DNA from: Pelagibacterium lacus
Lineage (GTDB): Bacteria > Pseudomonadota > Alphaproteobacteria > Rhizobiales > Devosiaceae
Assembly: GCF_003345525.1 (NCBI RefSeq)
Contig: NZ_QQNH01000002.1
Span: 62,001 to 126,000, forward strand
DNA: 64,000 nucleotides
Direction of reading: 5' to 3'
Shown: one piece after another, positions 1 to 6,903 of the stretch
Layout: the number at the start of each line of letters is the position of its first letter
Position numbering within the stretch: position 1 is the first letter of the stretch
Notes under the pieces: generated by a model
What the model saw: only the letters and a program-made list of their open reading frames with translations
Databases searched by the model: none
Told to the model about the DNA's origin: nothing
Position numbers and translations under genes: made by a program

Positions 1-234
1 ACCCAATGGGCGCATAATCCGATCCCTTGGGCGTTTTCCGATCGCCCGACGCTTCTCCTGTTGTCGGTGGGAATCGTCTGCCAGGGCATTTCCCTTGCGC
101 TGCTTCTGCGTCACGACTCCGTCAAGCGGCGCATCTACGACCGCGCATCCTGGTGGTTCATCGCCGGCATCGCATCGACCGGCGCCGGGGTCATATCCGC
201 GATCGTGGTCGATTTCATTCAACTGGTCTCGTGA
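1..234 (+). CDS. C-terminal end of a membrane protein (partial)
   Basis: The frame is open from the first base and ends at a TGA at 232-234, leaving 77 residues of a gene that starts outside the window. The visible part has two hydrophobic segments, roughly residues 18-36 and 53-75, joined by a short basic loop (RHDSVKRR), so it is the last two membrane helices of an integral membrane protein. No family motif is visible and I do not assign a function. It converges on the leftward stress operon across a hairpin terminator. Confidence 0.6.
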   Translation, partial: TQWAHNPIPWAFSDRPTLLLLSVGIVCQGISLALLLRHDSVKRRIYDRASWWFIAGIASTGAGVISAIVVDFIQLVS

Positions 235-258
235 CTGCCGTACGGCAGGCGCAAAGAA

Positions 259-287
259 AAAGGGCCGACCCTGAGGGCCGGCCCTTT
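259..287 (-). terminator. Intrinsic terminator of the leftward stress operon
   Basis: A perfect 9-bp stem (259-267 with 279-287, sequence AAAGGGCCG) has an 11-base loop. Read leftward it is followed by a run of T, as expected for a Rho-independent terminator of the operon ending at 318. Read rightward the T run is short, so it may also weakly end the partial gene at 1-234. Confidence 0.75.
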
Positions 288-317
288 GAGAGGCTATTTT
301 CGCATCGCCTGTGACGG

Positions 318-752
318 CTAATCCTCGTCCTCGTCATTCCCGCCCCGTGAAAGATACCAGCCGGCAGCGATGACGGCGACGGCTGGCCAGAAGAAGGGGC
401 CGCGAGCGCGGGAAGCAAGTCGCAGGCCCGTAGTGGCCAGCGACAGGGTGGATGCGAGGACAGCGCTGTCGGCTGCCGTCCGCCGGCGCTCACGCTTGCG
501 CCGGTTGGCCTGGGAGACCACGATGGCCAGGACGATGCCCGCCACGGCGATGAAGCCGATGCCGAGCAGGATGGCGGCAGCGAGCCCATCGGTGACCGAG
601 GCCAACCAGATATAGAGCGCGGCGATGAGAAATCCCGCCCCGATAAGGCCCATGACGGCGACGACCAGATAGACCAGCGCCGATTGGCCTGCCGAACGTA
701 TCGAGGCGTTCACGCGGTTGGTGAGCGCCGAGAAAGGGGCGATCAGCGACAT
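318..752 (-). CDS. YqjE-like / holin-superfamily small membrane protein
   Basis: A 144-residue membrane protein. Two long hydrophobic segments (about 26-48 and 57-81) are followed by a strongly basic loop (RRKRERRR) and a third hydrophobic stretch near 118-134, ending in an acidic tail (EDED). The layout resembles the PF07332 holin-like family that contains E. coli YqjE, and the adjacent upstream gene is YqjD-like, as in E. coli. AGGA lies 9 bases before the ATG. The gene starts 11 bp after the previous one, so they are very probably cotranscribed downstream of ecfG. The molecular role of the family is not established; a stress-linked membrane function is inferred from position. Confidence 0.6.
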   Translation of the reverse strand: MSLIAPFSALTNRVNASIRSAGQSALVYLVVAVMGLIGAGFLIAALYIWLASVTDGLAAAILLGIGFIAVAGIVLAIVVSQANRRKRERRRTAADSAVLASTLSLATTGLRLASRARGPFFWPAVAVIAAGWYLSRGGNDEDED

Positions 753-763
753 GCCGACCGATC

Positions 764-1087
764 CTAAAAGATTTTGGACAGGACGTAGCCGATGCCTGCT
801 GCGATCAGCACGGAAGCGATCGGCTTTTGCCGGATCATGTCCTTGAGTTCGGTCTCCGCGCTCTCGAAACTGTCCTGCATATGCTCCAGCGCTTCTTCCC
901 CCTGCTGTTGTGCCTTGCGGCCGAGCTTGCGAGCTTCGGTCTTGGCTTCATTGGCCCCCTGCTTCACCATGTCGCCCAAGGTGGCGGTGATGGAGGCGAT
1001 GTCCTCGCGCAGGGCAGCAATTTCTGCTTCCAGATCCTGGGCAGAGGCCTTGGGGTCGGTATTGGTGGGGGTCGCAGCGCGGGCCAT
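764..1087 (-). CDS. DUF883 (YqjD/ElaB-like) membrane-anchored protein
   Basis: This 107-residue protein has a long charged helical region (about 15-85, rich in Glu, Ala, Gln and Lys, probably coiled coil) and one C-terminal membrane segment in the context QKPIASVLIAAGIG, the hallmark of the DUF883 family. E. coli members YqjD and ElaB are inner-membrane proteins reported to bind ribosomes in stationary phase. The start at 1087 is preceded by AAAGGAG at 7 bases; a longer frame reaching 1147 lacks such a site. It sits between ecfG and the YqjE-like gene on the same strand, suggesting a stress-induced pair. Confidence 0.75.
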   Translation of the reverse strand: MARAATPTNTDPKASAQDLEAEIAALREDIASITATLGDMVKQGANEAKTEARKLGRKAQQQGEEALEHMQDSFESAETELKDMIRQKPIASVLIAAGIGYVLSKIF

Positions 1088-1132
1088 GAAGGGGCTCCTT
1101 TGGTCAGGTGTTGCAGTACTTCTGGGTCTAGA

Positions 1133-1162
1133 CATCGGCTTCGGCACTAGCCGACGCCGATG
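1133..1162 (-). terminator. Hairpin between ecfG and the DUF883 gene
   Basis: An inverted repeat, CATCGGC at 1133-1139 with GCCGATG at 1156-1162, continues inward as TCGGC/GCCGA after one mismatch. There is no T run on either strand, so it may be a partial terminator, an mRNA-stabilising hairpin or nothing. It is the only structure that could separate ecfG expression from the two genes after it. Confidence 0.35.
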
Positions 1163-1173
1163 GATTTCCTTGC

Positions 1174-1725
1174 TCAGGCGGCAGGGGAGGTAAGGTTCAT
1201 CACGCCCACCGCCACGGCGTCGGGGCCGTATTCCCCGTCTCCTTCAAGTCGGAGGATATTGGCCAGTTGCGTCCGTGCGCGGCTGACGCGGCTTTTGATC
1301 GTGCCGACGGCACAATCGCAGATCTCGGCGGCTTCCTCGTAAGAAAAGCCGGACGCACCAACCAGGATCAGGGCTTCCCGCTGGTCCTCCGGAAGCTGGT
1401 TCACGGCTTTCTTGAAATCTTCCATATCGAGCTTGCCGACCTGTTCGGGATGGCTCGACAGCCGCTCGGCCATGGCGCCTTCGGGGTCGGAGACCTCCCG
1501 CTTGCGCTTGCGCATCTGGCTGTAGAACTCGTTGCGCAGGATGGTGAAGAGCCAGCCCTTGAGATTGGTGCCGGGGGTAAAGGACGATCGTTTGTCCCAG
1601 GCGCGAACCAGCGTCTCCTGAACCAGGTCGTCGGCCTTGTCGGCGGCGCCGACCAGCGACATCGCAAAGGCGCGCAGGTTCGGGATGACCGCAAGCAATT
1701 CAGCGCGAAAATCGTAACCAGACAT
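1174..1725 (-). CDS. ecfG: General stress response ECF sigma factor EcfG
   Basis: An ECF sigma factor of 183 residues with only regions sigma2 (LVGAADKADDLVQETLVRAW, near 24-43) and sigma4 (QLPEDQREALILVGASGFSY then GTIKSRVSRARTQL). These are typical of the EcfG/ECF15 group that runs the alphaproteobacterial general stress response at GGAAC-N16/17-CGTT promoters. It is held inactive by NepR, encoded just upstream. I chose the ATG at 1725 because GGGGGAAG lies 2 bases before it; an in-frame ATG at 1737 overlaps the nepR stop codon, so translational coupling is possible either way. The promoter upstream of nepR is itself EcfG-type, implying positive autoregulation. Confidence 0.93.
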   Translation of the reverse strand: MSGYDFRAELLAVIPNLRAFAMSLVGAADKADDLVQETLVRAWDKRSSFTPGTNLKGWLFTILRNEFYSQMRKRKREVSDPEGAMAERLSSHPEQVGKLDMEDFKKAVNQLPEDQREALILVGASGFSYEEAAEICDCAVGTIKSRVSRARTQLANILRLEGDGEYGPDAVAVGVMNLTSPAA

Positions 1726-1736
1726 GTCTTCCCCCA

Positions 1737-1925
1737 TTATTTCGCGCCATTCTTCCTGTCATCCTCACCGAGCTTGCCCAGCAACTCAAGAAGACGATCG
1801 GGAACCGGCTCAGCGACGACGTCGTCGTAGAGCTCGCGCAGTTTCAGGCCGATAAAGGCCTGGGAATCCGTGCTCAGCGCCGGCTTGGGTGTGCTGTTTT
1901 CCACCTCGTCGTCCTGTTGTGCCAT
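1737..1925 (-). CDS. nepR: Anti-sigma factor NepR
   Basis: A 62-residue NepR protein. The conserved two-helix core (IGLKLRELYDDVV then VPDRLLELLGKL, residues 25-52) binds EcfG under normal growth and is captured by phosphorylated PhyR under stress. The frame extends upstream to 2051, but that start would lie above the EcfG promoter at 1985-2009, so the ATG at 1925 is preferred; the size also fits the family. No strong Shine-Dalgarno sequence is visible. The TAA overlaps the first possible ATG of ecfG. Confidence 0.9.
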   Translation of the reverse strand: MAQQDDEVENSTPKPALSTDSQAFIGLKLRELYDDVVAEPVPDRLLELLGKLGEDDRKNGAK

Positions 1926-1984
1926 TCTATTGCTGCTAAGTTGCGTCACTTTGTGCCCCATTGCGTCTTTCCACTGGGCGAAAC

Positions 1985-2009
1985 AACGTAACAGGTCAAA
2001 AAAAGTTCC
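1985..2009 (-). promoter_or_regulatory. EcfG-type promoter for nepR-ecfG
   Basis: On the minus strand GGAAC (2009-2005) is followed after exactly 16 bases by CGTT (1988-1985), a perfect match to the alphaproteobacterial EcfG consensus. It lies 60 bp before the nepR start and predicts autoregulation of the sigma factor operon. Confidence 0.85.
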
Positions 2010-2018
2010 TCCCCCGCG

Positions 2019-2043
2019 GGAACTTTCATGAGGGGGCTTCGTT
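2019..2043 (+). promoter_or_regulatory. EcfG-type promoter for phyR
   Basis: GGAAC at 2019-2023 and CGTT at 2040-2043 are separated by exactly 16 bases, a perfect EcfG promoter reading toward phyR. Its -35 box and that of the leftward promoter form an inverted repeat (GTTCC, 9 bases, GGAAC). Confidence 0.85.
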
Positions 2044-2104
2044 AACGCCACATCGTGCGCCGGTTTGCCCGGCGAGCGCGGTATGCGAGGGAGCTATTTT
2101 AAAA

Positions 2105-2902
2105 ATGAATCTTGCTGAGTTGATTGCGCCGCATATTCCCTATTTGAGGCGATTTGCCCGGTCCCTTACCGGAAGCCAGTCCAGCGGAGACGCCTATGTC
2201 TCGGCGACATTAGAGGCCCTTGTGGCGGATCGTTCGATCTTCCCCACCGACCTCGATCCCAAGGTGGCGCTGTACAAGGTCTTCTCCCAGCTTTGGCAGT
2301 CCGTGGACATCAATCTTTCCGACCTCCCCCCGGCCGCCGATGCCTGGGAAGAGCAGGCGCGCCGAAGCCTCAAGGCGATCGCCCCCCTGCCGCGCCAGGC
2401 TTTTCTCCTGGTCGCGGTAGAACGGTTCACCCATGGCGAAGGCGCGCAGATTCTCGGCGTGGACGACGCGGGGTTTGCCGAACTCATCGAAACGGCATCG
2501 CTCGAAATGGCCAAGCAGGTCGCAACGACCGTGCTGATCATCGAGGACGAGCCGCTGATCGCGATGGATATCGAGCAGATGGTGGAGTCGCTGGGGCACA
2601 CGGTCACCGGCGTGGCCCGTACGCACAAGGAAGCCATCGACCTCTTCAACAAGCGCCGGCCCGGACTGGTGCTGGCCGATATCCAGCTCGCCGATGGCAG
2701 TTCGGGCATCGATGCGGTGAACGACATGTTGCGGACGGCCAGCGTGCCGGTGATCTTCATCACCGCCTTTCCGGAGCGCCTGCTCACCGGGGAGCGCCCT
2801 GAACCGGCCTTTCTGGTCACCAAGCCGTTCCAGCCCGACATGGTCAAGGCCCTGGTCAGCCAGGTGCTGTTCTTCTCCGAACAGATGGAAGAGGCCGCCT
2901 GA
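2105..2902 (+). CDS. phyR: Anti-anti-sigma response regulator PhyR
   Basis: PhyR has 265 residues: an N-terminal sigma-like domain (about 1-135) that mimics EcfG, and a C-terminal receiver domain (about 141-260). Receiver residues are visible: the acidic patch E147-D148-E149, the phosphoacceptor D192 in LADIQL, T220 and K240 in TKPF. On phosphorylation the sigma-like domain binds NepR and frees EcfG. The start at 2105 is preceded by GAGGGAG about 9 bases away and lies downstream of the EcfG promoter at 2019-2043. The gene is divergent from nepR-ecfG, the classical arrangement. Confidence 0.95.
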   Translation: MNLAELIAPHIPYLRRFARSLTGSQSSGDAYVSATLEALVADRSIFPTDLDPKVALYKVFSQLWQSVDINLSDLPPAADAWEEQARRSLKAIAPLPRQAFLLVAVERFTHGEGAQILGVDDAGFAELIETASLEMAKQVATTVLIIEDEPLIAMDIEQMVESLGHTVTGVARTHKEAIDLFNKRRPGLVLADIQLADGSSGIDAVNDMLRTASVPVIFITAFPERLLTGERPEPAFLVTKPFQPDMVKALVSQVLFFSEQMEEAA

Positions 2903-3015
2903 TTCCGTTCTTTGTTTTTCTGTTCGCAATGATATTGGTCCATCCAAGACGTTGTCAGAAATGGGCGGTGTGTTCTCGGCCGGAGGGCAGCATCGCGATC
3001 TGAAGAACCTATCAA

Positions 3016-4059
3016 GTGAGGCTCGTGAACAACACGAACGAAAATGCGTCACCTATGAGAGGTCGGGAGCGTGAAGAGTCGAGCGGGGGCAATCTGAGTG
3101 GCTCCCGCCGCTTTGCATTCGCCATGCGCGCCCTCAGCCGCACGCCGGTCTCACTCACCTATCAGAACAGCGATCTGGTTTACGAATGGGCCGAGAACCT
3201 GCCGCCGCAGCTTTCGGCCGACGATGTTCTCGGCGCGGTGGACGATGATTTCCTGCCCCGGCTGGCTGCGGAGCGCATGCGGGGCTCCAAGCAGCGTGTC
3301 ATGGAGACGCGCGAGCCGATGCGGTTCGAGCTGCCGGTCAATCTCCAGGGCGAGGTGCGGTGGTTCGATATCTGGATCGATCCCGACCTCGATGCCAGCG
3401 GCGTCGCCATGGGGGTCTATTCCACGCTCATCGATGTGACCTTGCAAAAGCGCAAGGAGGTTCAACTCAAGAATCTTCTGCGCGAAGTGAGCCATCGTTC
3501 GCGCAACTTATTGGCCATCGTGCTGTCGCTTGCCTCCCAGACGGCCCGCAGCGCCCGGTCCCTGCCGGGGTTCGTCGGCGCCTTTTCCGGCCGGCTGCAG
3601 GCAATCGCCAGGGCGCAGGATCTGGTCACCGACCGGGATTGGCAGGGCGCATTGCTCAGCGATCTGATTGCGCGGCAGATTGCCCTGTTCCACCGCGACA
3701 GCAGCCTTCCCGTGACCGTGCGGGGTGACGATCTGGTGATCTCGCCCACGGCGGCGCTCTATGTGGGTCTTGCCATCCATGAACTGGCCGCCAATGCCAT
3801 CCGCAACGGCCAACTCGAATCCGACGCGGGTACGATCGACGTGGATTTCAACCTGCAGTCGCGCGCCGATGGGGAGCGGACGCTGATCATCCGCTGGTCC
3901 GAGCGTGTCGGGGGAGAGGCGGCGGAGGAAATCGAATCCCTGACGCGAAAATTTCTGGAAAGCGTCGTTCCGCTCGCTGTCGAAGGCTCGGGAACGCTCA
4001 ATGTCAGTTCGTCCCATGTCGAGTATCTTCTCAACATCGACGGAACCCACATCACCTGA
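3016..4059 (+). CDS. PhyR-linked HWE/HisKA_2-type sensor kinase-like protein
   Basis: 347 residues, without membrane segments. An N-terminal PAS-like domain (about 35-145, ending in GVYSTLIDVT) is followed by a HisKA_2/HWE dimerisation motif with the phosphorylatable histidine H160 in LLREVSHRSRNLLA and an N-box around IHELAANAIRNG (E256, N260). The usual GFG-type G-box is not evident; after WSERVGGE the C-terminus diverges. Position next to phyR suggests it acts on PhyR, as kinase or, if ATP binding is lost, as phosphatase. The start is uncertain: GTG 3016, GTG 3025 and ATG 3055 are all possible and none has a strong ribosome-binding site. Confidence 0.75.
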   Translation: MRLVNNTNENASPMRGREREESSGGNLSGSRRFAFAMRALSRTPVSLTYQNSDLVYEWAENLPPQLSADDVLGAVDDDFLPRLAAERMRGSKQRVMETREPMRFELPVNLQGEVRWFDIWIDPDLDASGVAMGVYSTLIDVTLQKRKEVQLKNLLREVSHRSRNLLAIVLSLASQTARSARSLPGFVGAFSGRLQAIARAQDLVTDRDWQGALLSDLIARQIALFHRDSSLPVTVRGDDLVISPTAALYVGLAIHELAANAIRNGQLESDAGTIDVDFNLQSRADGERTLIIRWSERVGGEAAEEIESLTRKFLESVVPLAVEGSGTLNVSSSHVEYLLNIDGTHIT

Positions 4060-4095
4060 GGTGCCTTCCTTTCGGAAGGCGAAGCGCGTTTCGCG

Positions 4096-4176
4096 AAAAA
4101 AAGAGGATTGCCGGGCAGCAATCCTCTTTAGGGTCAGGGCTTGGCGCGATGAAGGTAGGGGCGCCTCCATCGGCTG
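4096..4176 (-). ncRNA. Candidate EcfG-dependent small RNA
   Basis: Between the kinase gene and glgP, the minus strand carries a perfect EcfG promoter (4184-4208) followed about 50 bases later by a strong intrinsic terminator (4100-4129 plus seven T). A transcript of about 80 nt is predicted. It has a short C-rich stretch (CCCCTACC) before the terminator stem and no credible ribosome-binding site plus reading frame. Caulobacter GsrN is a precedent for an EcfG-controlled small RNA, but I see no sequence basis for calling this its homologue. The ends are predicted only. Confidence 0.5.
4100..4129. terminator. Strong bidirectional terminator hairpin
   Basis: A perfect 12-bp stem (AAAGAGGATTGC at 4100-4111 with 4118-4129) has a 6-base loop. 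The minus strand continues with seven T, a strong terminator; the plus strand has only TTTA, so it ends the kinase transcript less well. A second hairpin, GCCTTCC-TTTC-GGAAGGC at 4063-4080, lies just after the kinase stop codon. Confidence 0.8.
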
Positions 4177-4183
4177 TAGTGAA

Positions 4184-4208
4184 AACGAACTGCGCCGGAC
4201 TTGGTTCC
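4184..4208 (-). promoter_or_regulatory. EcfG-type promoter facing the candidate small RNA
   Basis: On the minus strand GGAAC (4208-4204) and CGTT (4187-4184) are 16 bases apart, identical in layout to the two promoters at the nepR/phyR locus. No protein gene lies downstream on this strand before the terminator at 4129-4100. Confidence 0.7.
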
Positions 4209-4345
4209 GCCCAATGTTTGATTTCTCGTCAGGCTGTCGGATGCTCGGCCAGTTGCGGAATGGAAGTGGCTGGTCACGGCTTTGAAGTCGTGCCACACTT
4301 CCGGTCTCTGAGGGGAGAACATTGTCATGAACAGCAGGTCGCGAA

Positions 4346-6814
4346 ATGCCGCCACAGCCTATCGTTTACGATGCTCCCACGCCCGAACCCCGGGCCAGCG
4401 ACGCTGAGACGCTTCGCAACGAAATTCTGGAAAAGCTGACATATGCGGTGGGCAAGGACCCGATCGTTGCCCGCAACACCGACTGGCTGACCGCGACCAT
4501 TCTCACCGTCCGCGACCGGATCATCGACCAGTGGATGGAGTCGACCCGCGACACCTGGCGGACCTCCAAGAAGCGGGTTTACTACCTAAGCCTCGAATTC
4601 CTCATCGGCCGGCTGATGCGGGATGCCATTTCCAATCTCGGCATGATGGAAAGCGTCCGCGAGGCGCTGGCATCGTTCAATGTCGAATTGGACGACCTCA
4701 TCGAGCGCGAGCCGGATGCGGCGCTGGGCAATGGTGGGCTCGGGCGGCTGGCCGCCTGCTTCCTGGAATCGATGTCGACCATCAAGGTGCCGGCCTATGG
4801 CTACGGCATTCGCTACGTCAACGGCATGTTCCGGCAGGAAATGAGCGACGGGTGGCAGGTGGAGTTGCCGGAGACCTGGCTGGCTCATGGCAACCCCTGG
4901 GAGTTCGAGCGGCGCGAGAGTGCCTATGAGATCGGCTTCGGGGGTTATGTCGAGCCGGTCCAACAGCCCGATGGCAGCGTTCGGCAAATCTGGCACCCGG
5001 CCGAGCATATCAATGCCGTGGCCTATGATACGCCGGTGGTGGGGTGGCGCGGAGCGCGGGTGAACACCCTGCGGCTGTGGAGCGCGCAGCCGGTCGATCC
5101 CATCCTGCTCGACCGTTTCAATTCCGGCGATCACGTGGGTGCGCTCGAGGAAAGTGCCCGGGCGGCCACCATAACCCGCGTTCTCTATCCCGCTGATTCC
5201 AATCCGGCGGGACAGGAGCTGCGGCTGCGCCAGGAGTTTTTCTTCTCCTCGGCATCGCTACAGGACATCGTGCGTCGCCATTTGCAGCAATATGGCGAAC
5301 TCGGTTCTCTTCCCGACAAGGTGGCCGTGCAACTCAACGATACCCATCCGGCCATTTCCGTCGCCGAACTGATGCGCATCCTGATGGATGTGCACGGGCT
5401 GGGCTGGGACCAAGCCTGGAAACTGACCAAGGCCACTTTTGCCTACACCAACCACACGCTTTTGCCCGAGGCGCTGGAAACCTGGCCGGTCGCCCTGCTG
5501 GAAAGGCTGTTGCCGCGCCAGATGCAGATTGCCTACGCGATCAATGCCATGGTGCTCGAAGAGGCGCGGGAAAAGGGTATGGAGGACGAGCAGATCGCCG
5601 CCATTTCGCTGATCGACGAGAATGGCGGACGGCGGCTGCGCATGGGGCAATTGGCCTTTGTCGGTTCGCATTCGGTCAATGGCGTTTCGGCGCTGCATAC
5701 TGAATTGATGAAGCACACGGTGTTTGCCGATCTTCACAAGCTCTATCCGCAACGCATCAACAACAAGACCAATGGCGTGACGCCGCGCCGCTGGCTGATG
5801 CAGTGCAATCCGGGGCTGACGCAACTGATCTCGGAGCGCATAGGCAGCGAATTCCGCGACGATATCGAGCAGGTCATAAAGCTGGACGCCCATGCGGAGG
5901 ACAAGTCTTTCCAGGATCGGTTCGCAGCCGTGAAGCGCCAGAACAAGGAGCGGTTGGCCGCGGTGATCAGGGAGCGTCTGGGGATCGCGGTCTCGCCCGA
6001 TGCCTTGTTCGACGTGCAGATCAAGCGCATCCACGAATACAAGCGCCAGTTGCTCAACATCATGGAGGCCGTTGCCCAGTACAACATGATCCGTGCGCAC
6101 CCCGAAAAGCGCTGGGTGCCGAGGGTCAAGGTGTTCGCCGGCAAGGCCGCTTCGAGCTATTGGAACGCCAAGCTGGTGATCAAGCTCATCAACGACGTGG
6201 CCAAGGTGGTCAACAACGACCCGGCGGTACGTGGGCTGCTCAAGATCGCGTTCCTGCCCAATTACAATGTGTCGCTGGCCGAAACCATCATTCCTGCCGC
6301 CGACCTGTCGGAGCAGATTTCGACGGCCGGCATGGAAGCTTCGGGCACCGGCAACATGAAGTTCGCGCTCAATGGCGCCCTGACCATCGGGACGCTGGAT
6401 GGGGCGAATGTGGAAATGCGCGAGAGGCTGGGGCCGGAAAACATCGTGATCTTCGGTCTCACCGCTGGAGAGGTCGAGGATGTGCGGCGGCAGAACCGCT
6501 CGTCCCGCGAGGTGATCGAGGCCAGCCACCCGCTGCGCGAAGTGGTGGAAGCCATCGGCGCAGGGGTGTTTTCTCCCGACGACAGAAGCCGCTACAGGCA
6601 GCTGATGGACGGGCTTTACGAGCACGACTGGTTCATGGTGGCGCGTGACTTCGACGCTTATAGCGCCGCGCAACGGAAGGTGGATGCCTATTGGGGCGAT
6701 CGGTCGGCCTGGAATTCCATGGCCATTCGCAACACGGCGCGCATGGGCTGGTTTTCCTCGGATCGCACGATCCGTGAATATGCGGAAGAGATCTGGAGGG
6801 CATCGCACGTCTAG
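4346..6814 (+). CDS. glgP: Glycogen phosphorylase
   Basis: 822 residues, the usual length of the family. GlgP releases glucose-1-phosphate from the non-reducing ends of glycogen using phosphate and pyridoxal phosphate. The PLP-lysine signature EASGTGNMKFALNG is intact near residue 670, and the substrate region DTHPAISVAELMR and LPNYNVSLAE are well kept. The ATG at 4346 has only a weak upstream AGCAGG, so the start is moderately sure. The gene precedes glgB by 89 bp that hold a possible EcfG promoter, so degradation and synthesis genes share a locus but may be separately controlled. Confidence 0.95.
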   Translation: MPPQPIVYDAPTPEPRASDAETLRNEILEKLTYAVGKDPIVARNTDWLTATILTVRDRIIDQWMESTRDTWRTSKKRVYYLSLEFLIGRLMRDAISNLGMMESVREALASFNVELDDLIEREPDAALGNGGLGRLAACFLESMSTIKVPAYGYGIRYVNGMFRQEMSDGWQVELPETWLAHGNPWEFERRESAYEIGFGGYVEPVQQPDGSVRQIWHPAEHINAVAYDTPVVGWRGARVNTLRLWSAQPVDPILLDRFNSGDHVGALEESARAATITRVLYPADSNPAGQELRLRQEFFFSSASLQDIVRRHLQQYGELGSLPDKVAVQLNDTHPAISVAELMRILMDVHGLGWDQAWKLTKATFAYTNHTLLPEALETWPVALLERLLPRQMQIAYAINAMVLEEAREKGMEDEQIAAISLIDENGGRRLRMGQLAFVGSHSVNGVSALHTELMKHTVFADLHKLYPQRINNKTNGVTPRRWLMQCNPGLTQLISERIGSEFRDDIEQVIKLDAHAEDKSFQDRFAAVKRQNKERLAAVIRERLGIAVSPDALFDVQIKRIHEYKRQLLNIMEAVAQYNMIRAHPEKRWVPRVKVFAGKAASSYWNAKLVIKLINDVAKVVNNDPAVRGLLKIAFLPNYNVSLAETIIPAADLSEQISTAGMEASGTGNMKFALNGALTIGTLDGANVEMRERLGPENIVIFGLTAGEVEDVRRQNRSSREVIEASHPLREVVEAIGAGVFSPDDRSRYRQLMDGLYEHDWFMVARDFDAYSAAQRKVDAYWGDRSAWNSMAIRNTARMGWFSSDRTIREYAEEIWRASHV

Positions 6815-6838
6815 AAACGCGGGATGGCTGCGAATGAT

Positions 6839-6863
6839 GGAACCCCGTTGTTCGCAACCGGTT
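6839..6863 (+). promoter_or_regulatory. Possible EcfG-type promoter for the glgB operon
   Basis: GGAAC at 6839-6843 is followed after 16 bases by GGTT at 6860-6863; the core GTT is at the right distance and only the first base of the -10 element differs from CGTT. It lies 40 bp before the glgB GTG. If real, it would put glycogen synthesis under the general stress response. Confidence 0.5.
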
Positions 6864-6903
6864 CAAACCAGCACTGACGTTCGAAGTCAGGGGGAGTTGA
6901 AAA

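Noticed and set aside
3508-4296. Minus-strand frame spanning the candidate small RNA and the kinase 3' half
   Set aside because: It is antisense to the kinase gene, has no ribosome-binding site or motif, and begins upstream of the EcfG promoter that would drive the strand.
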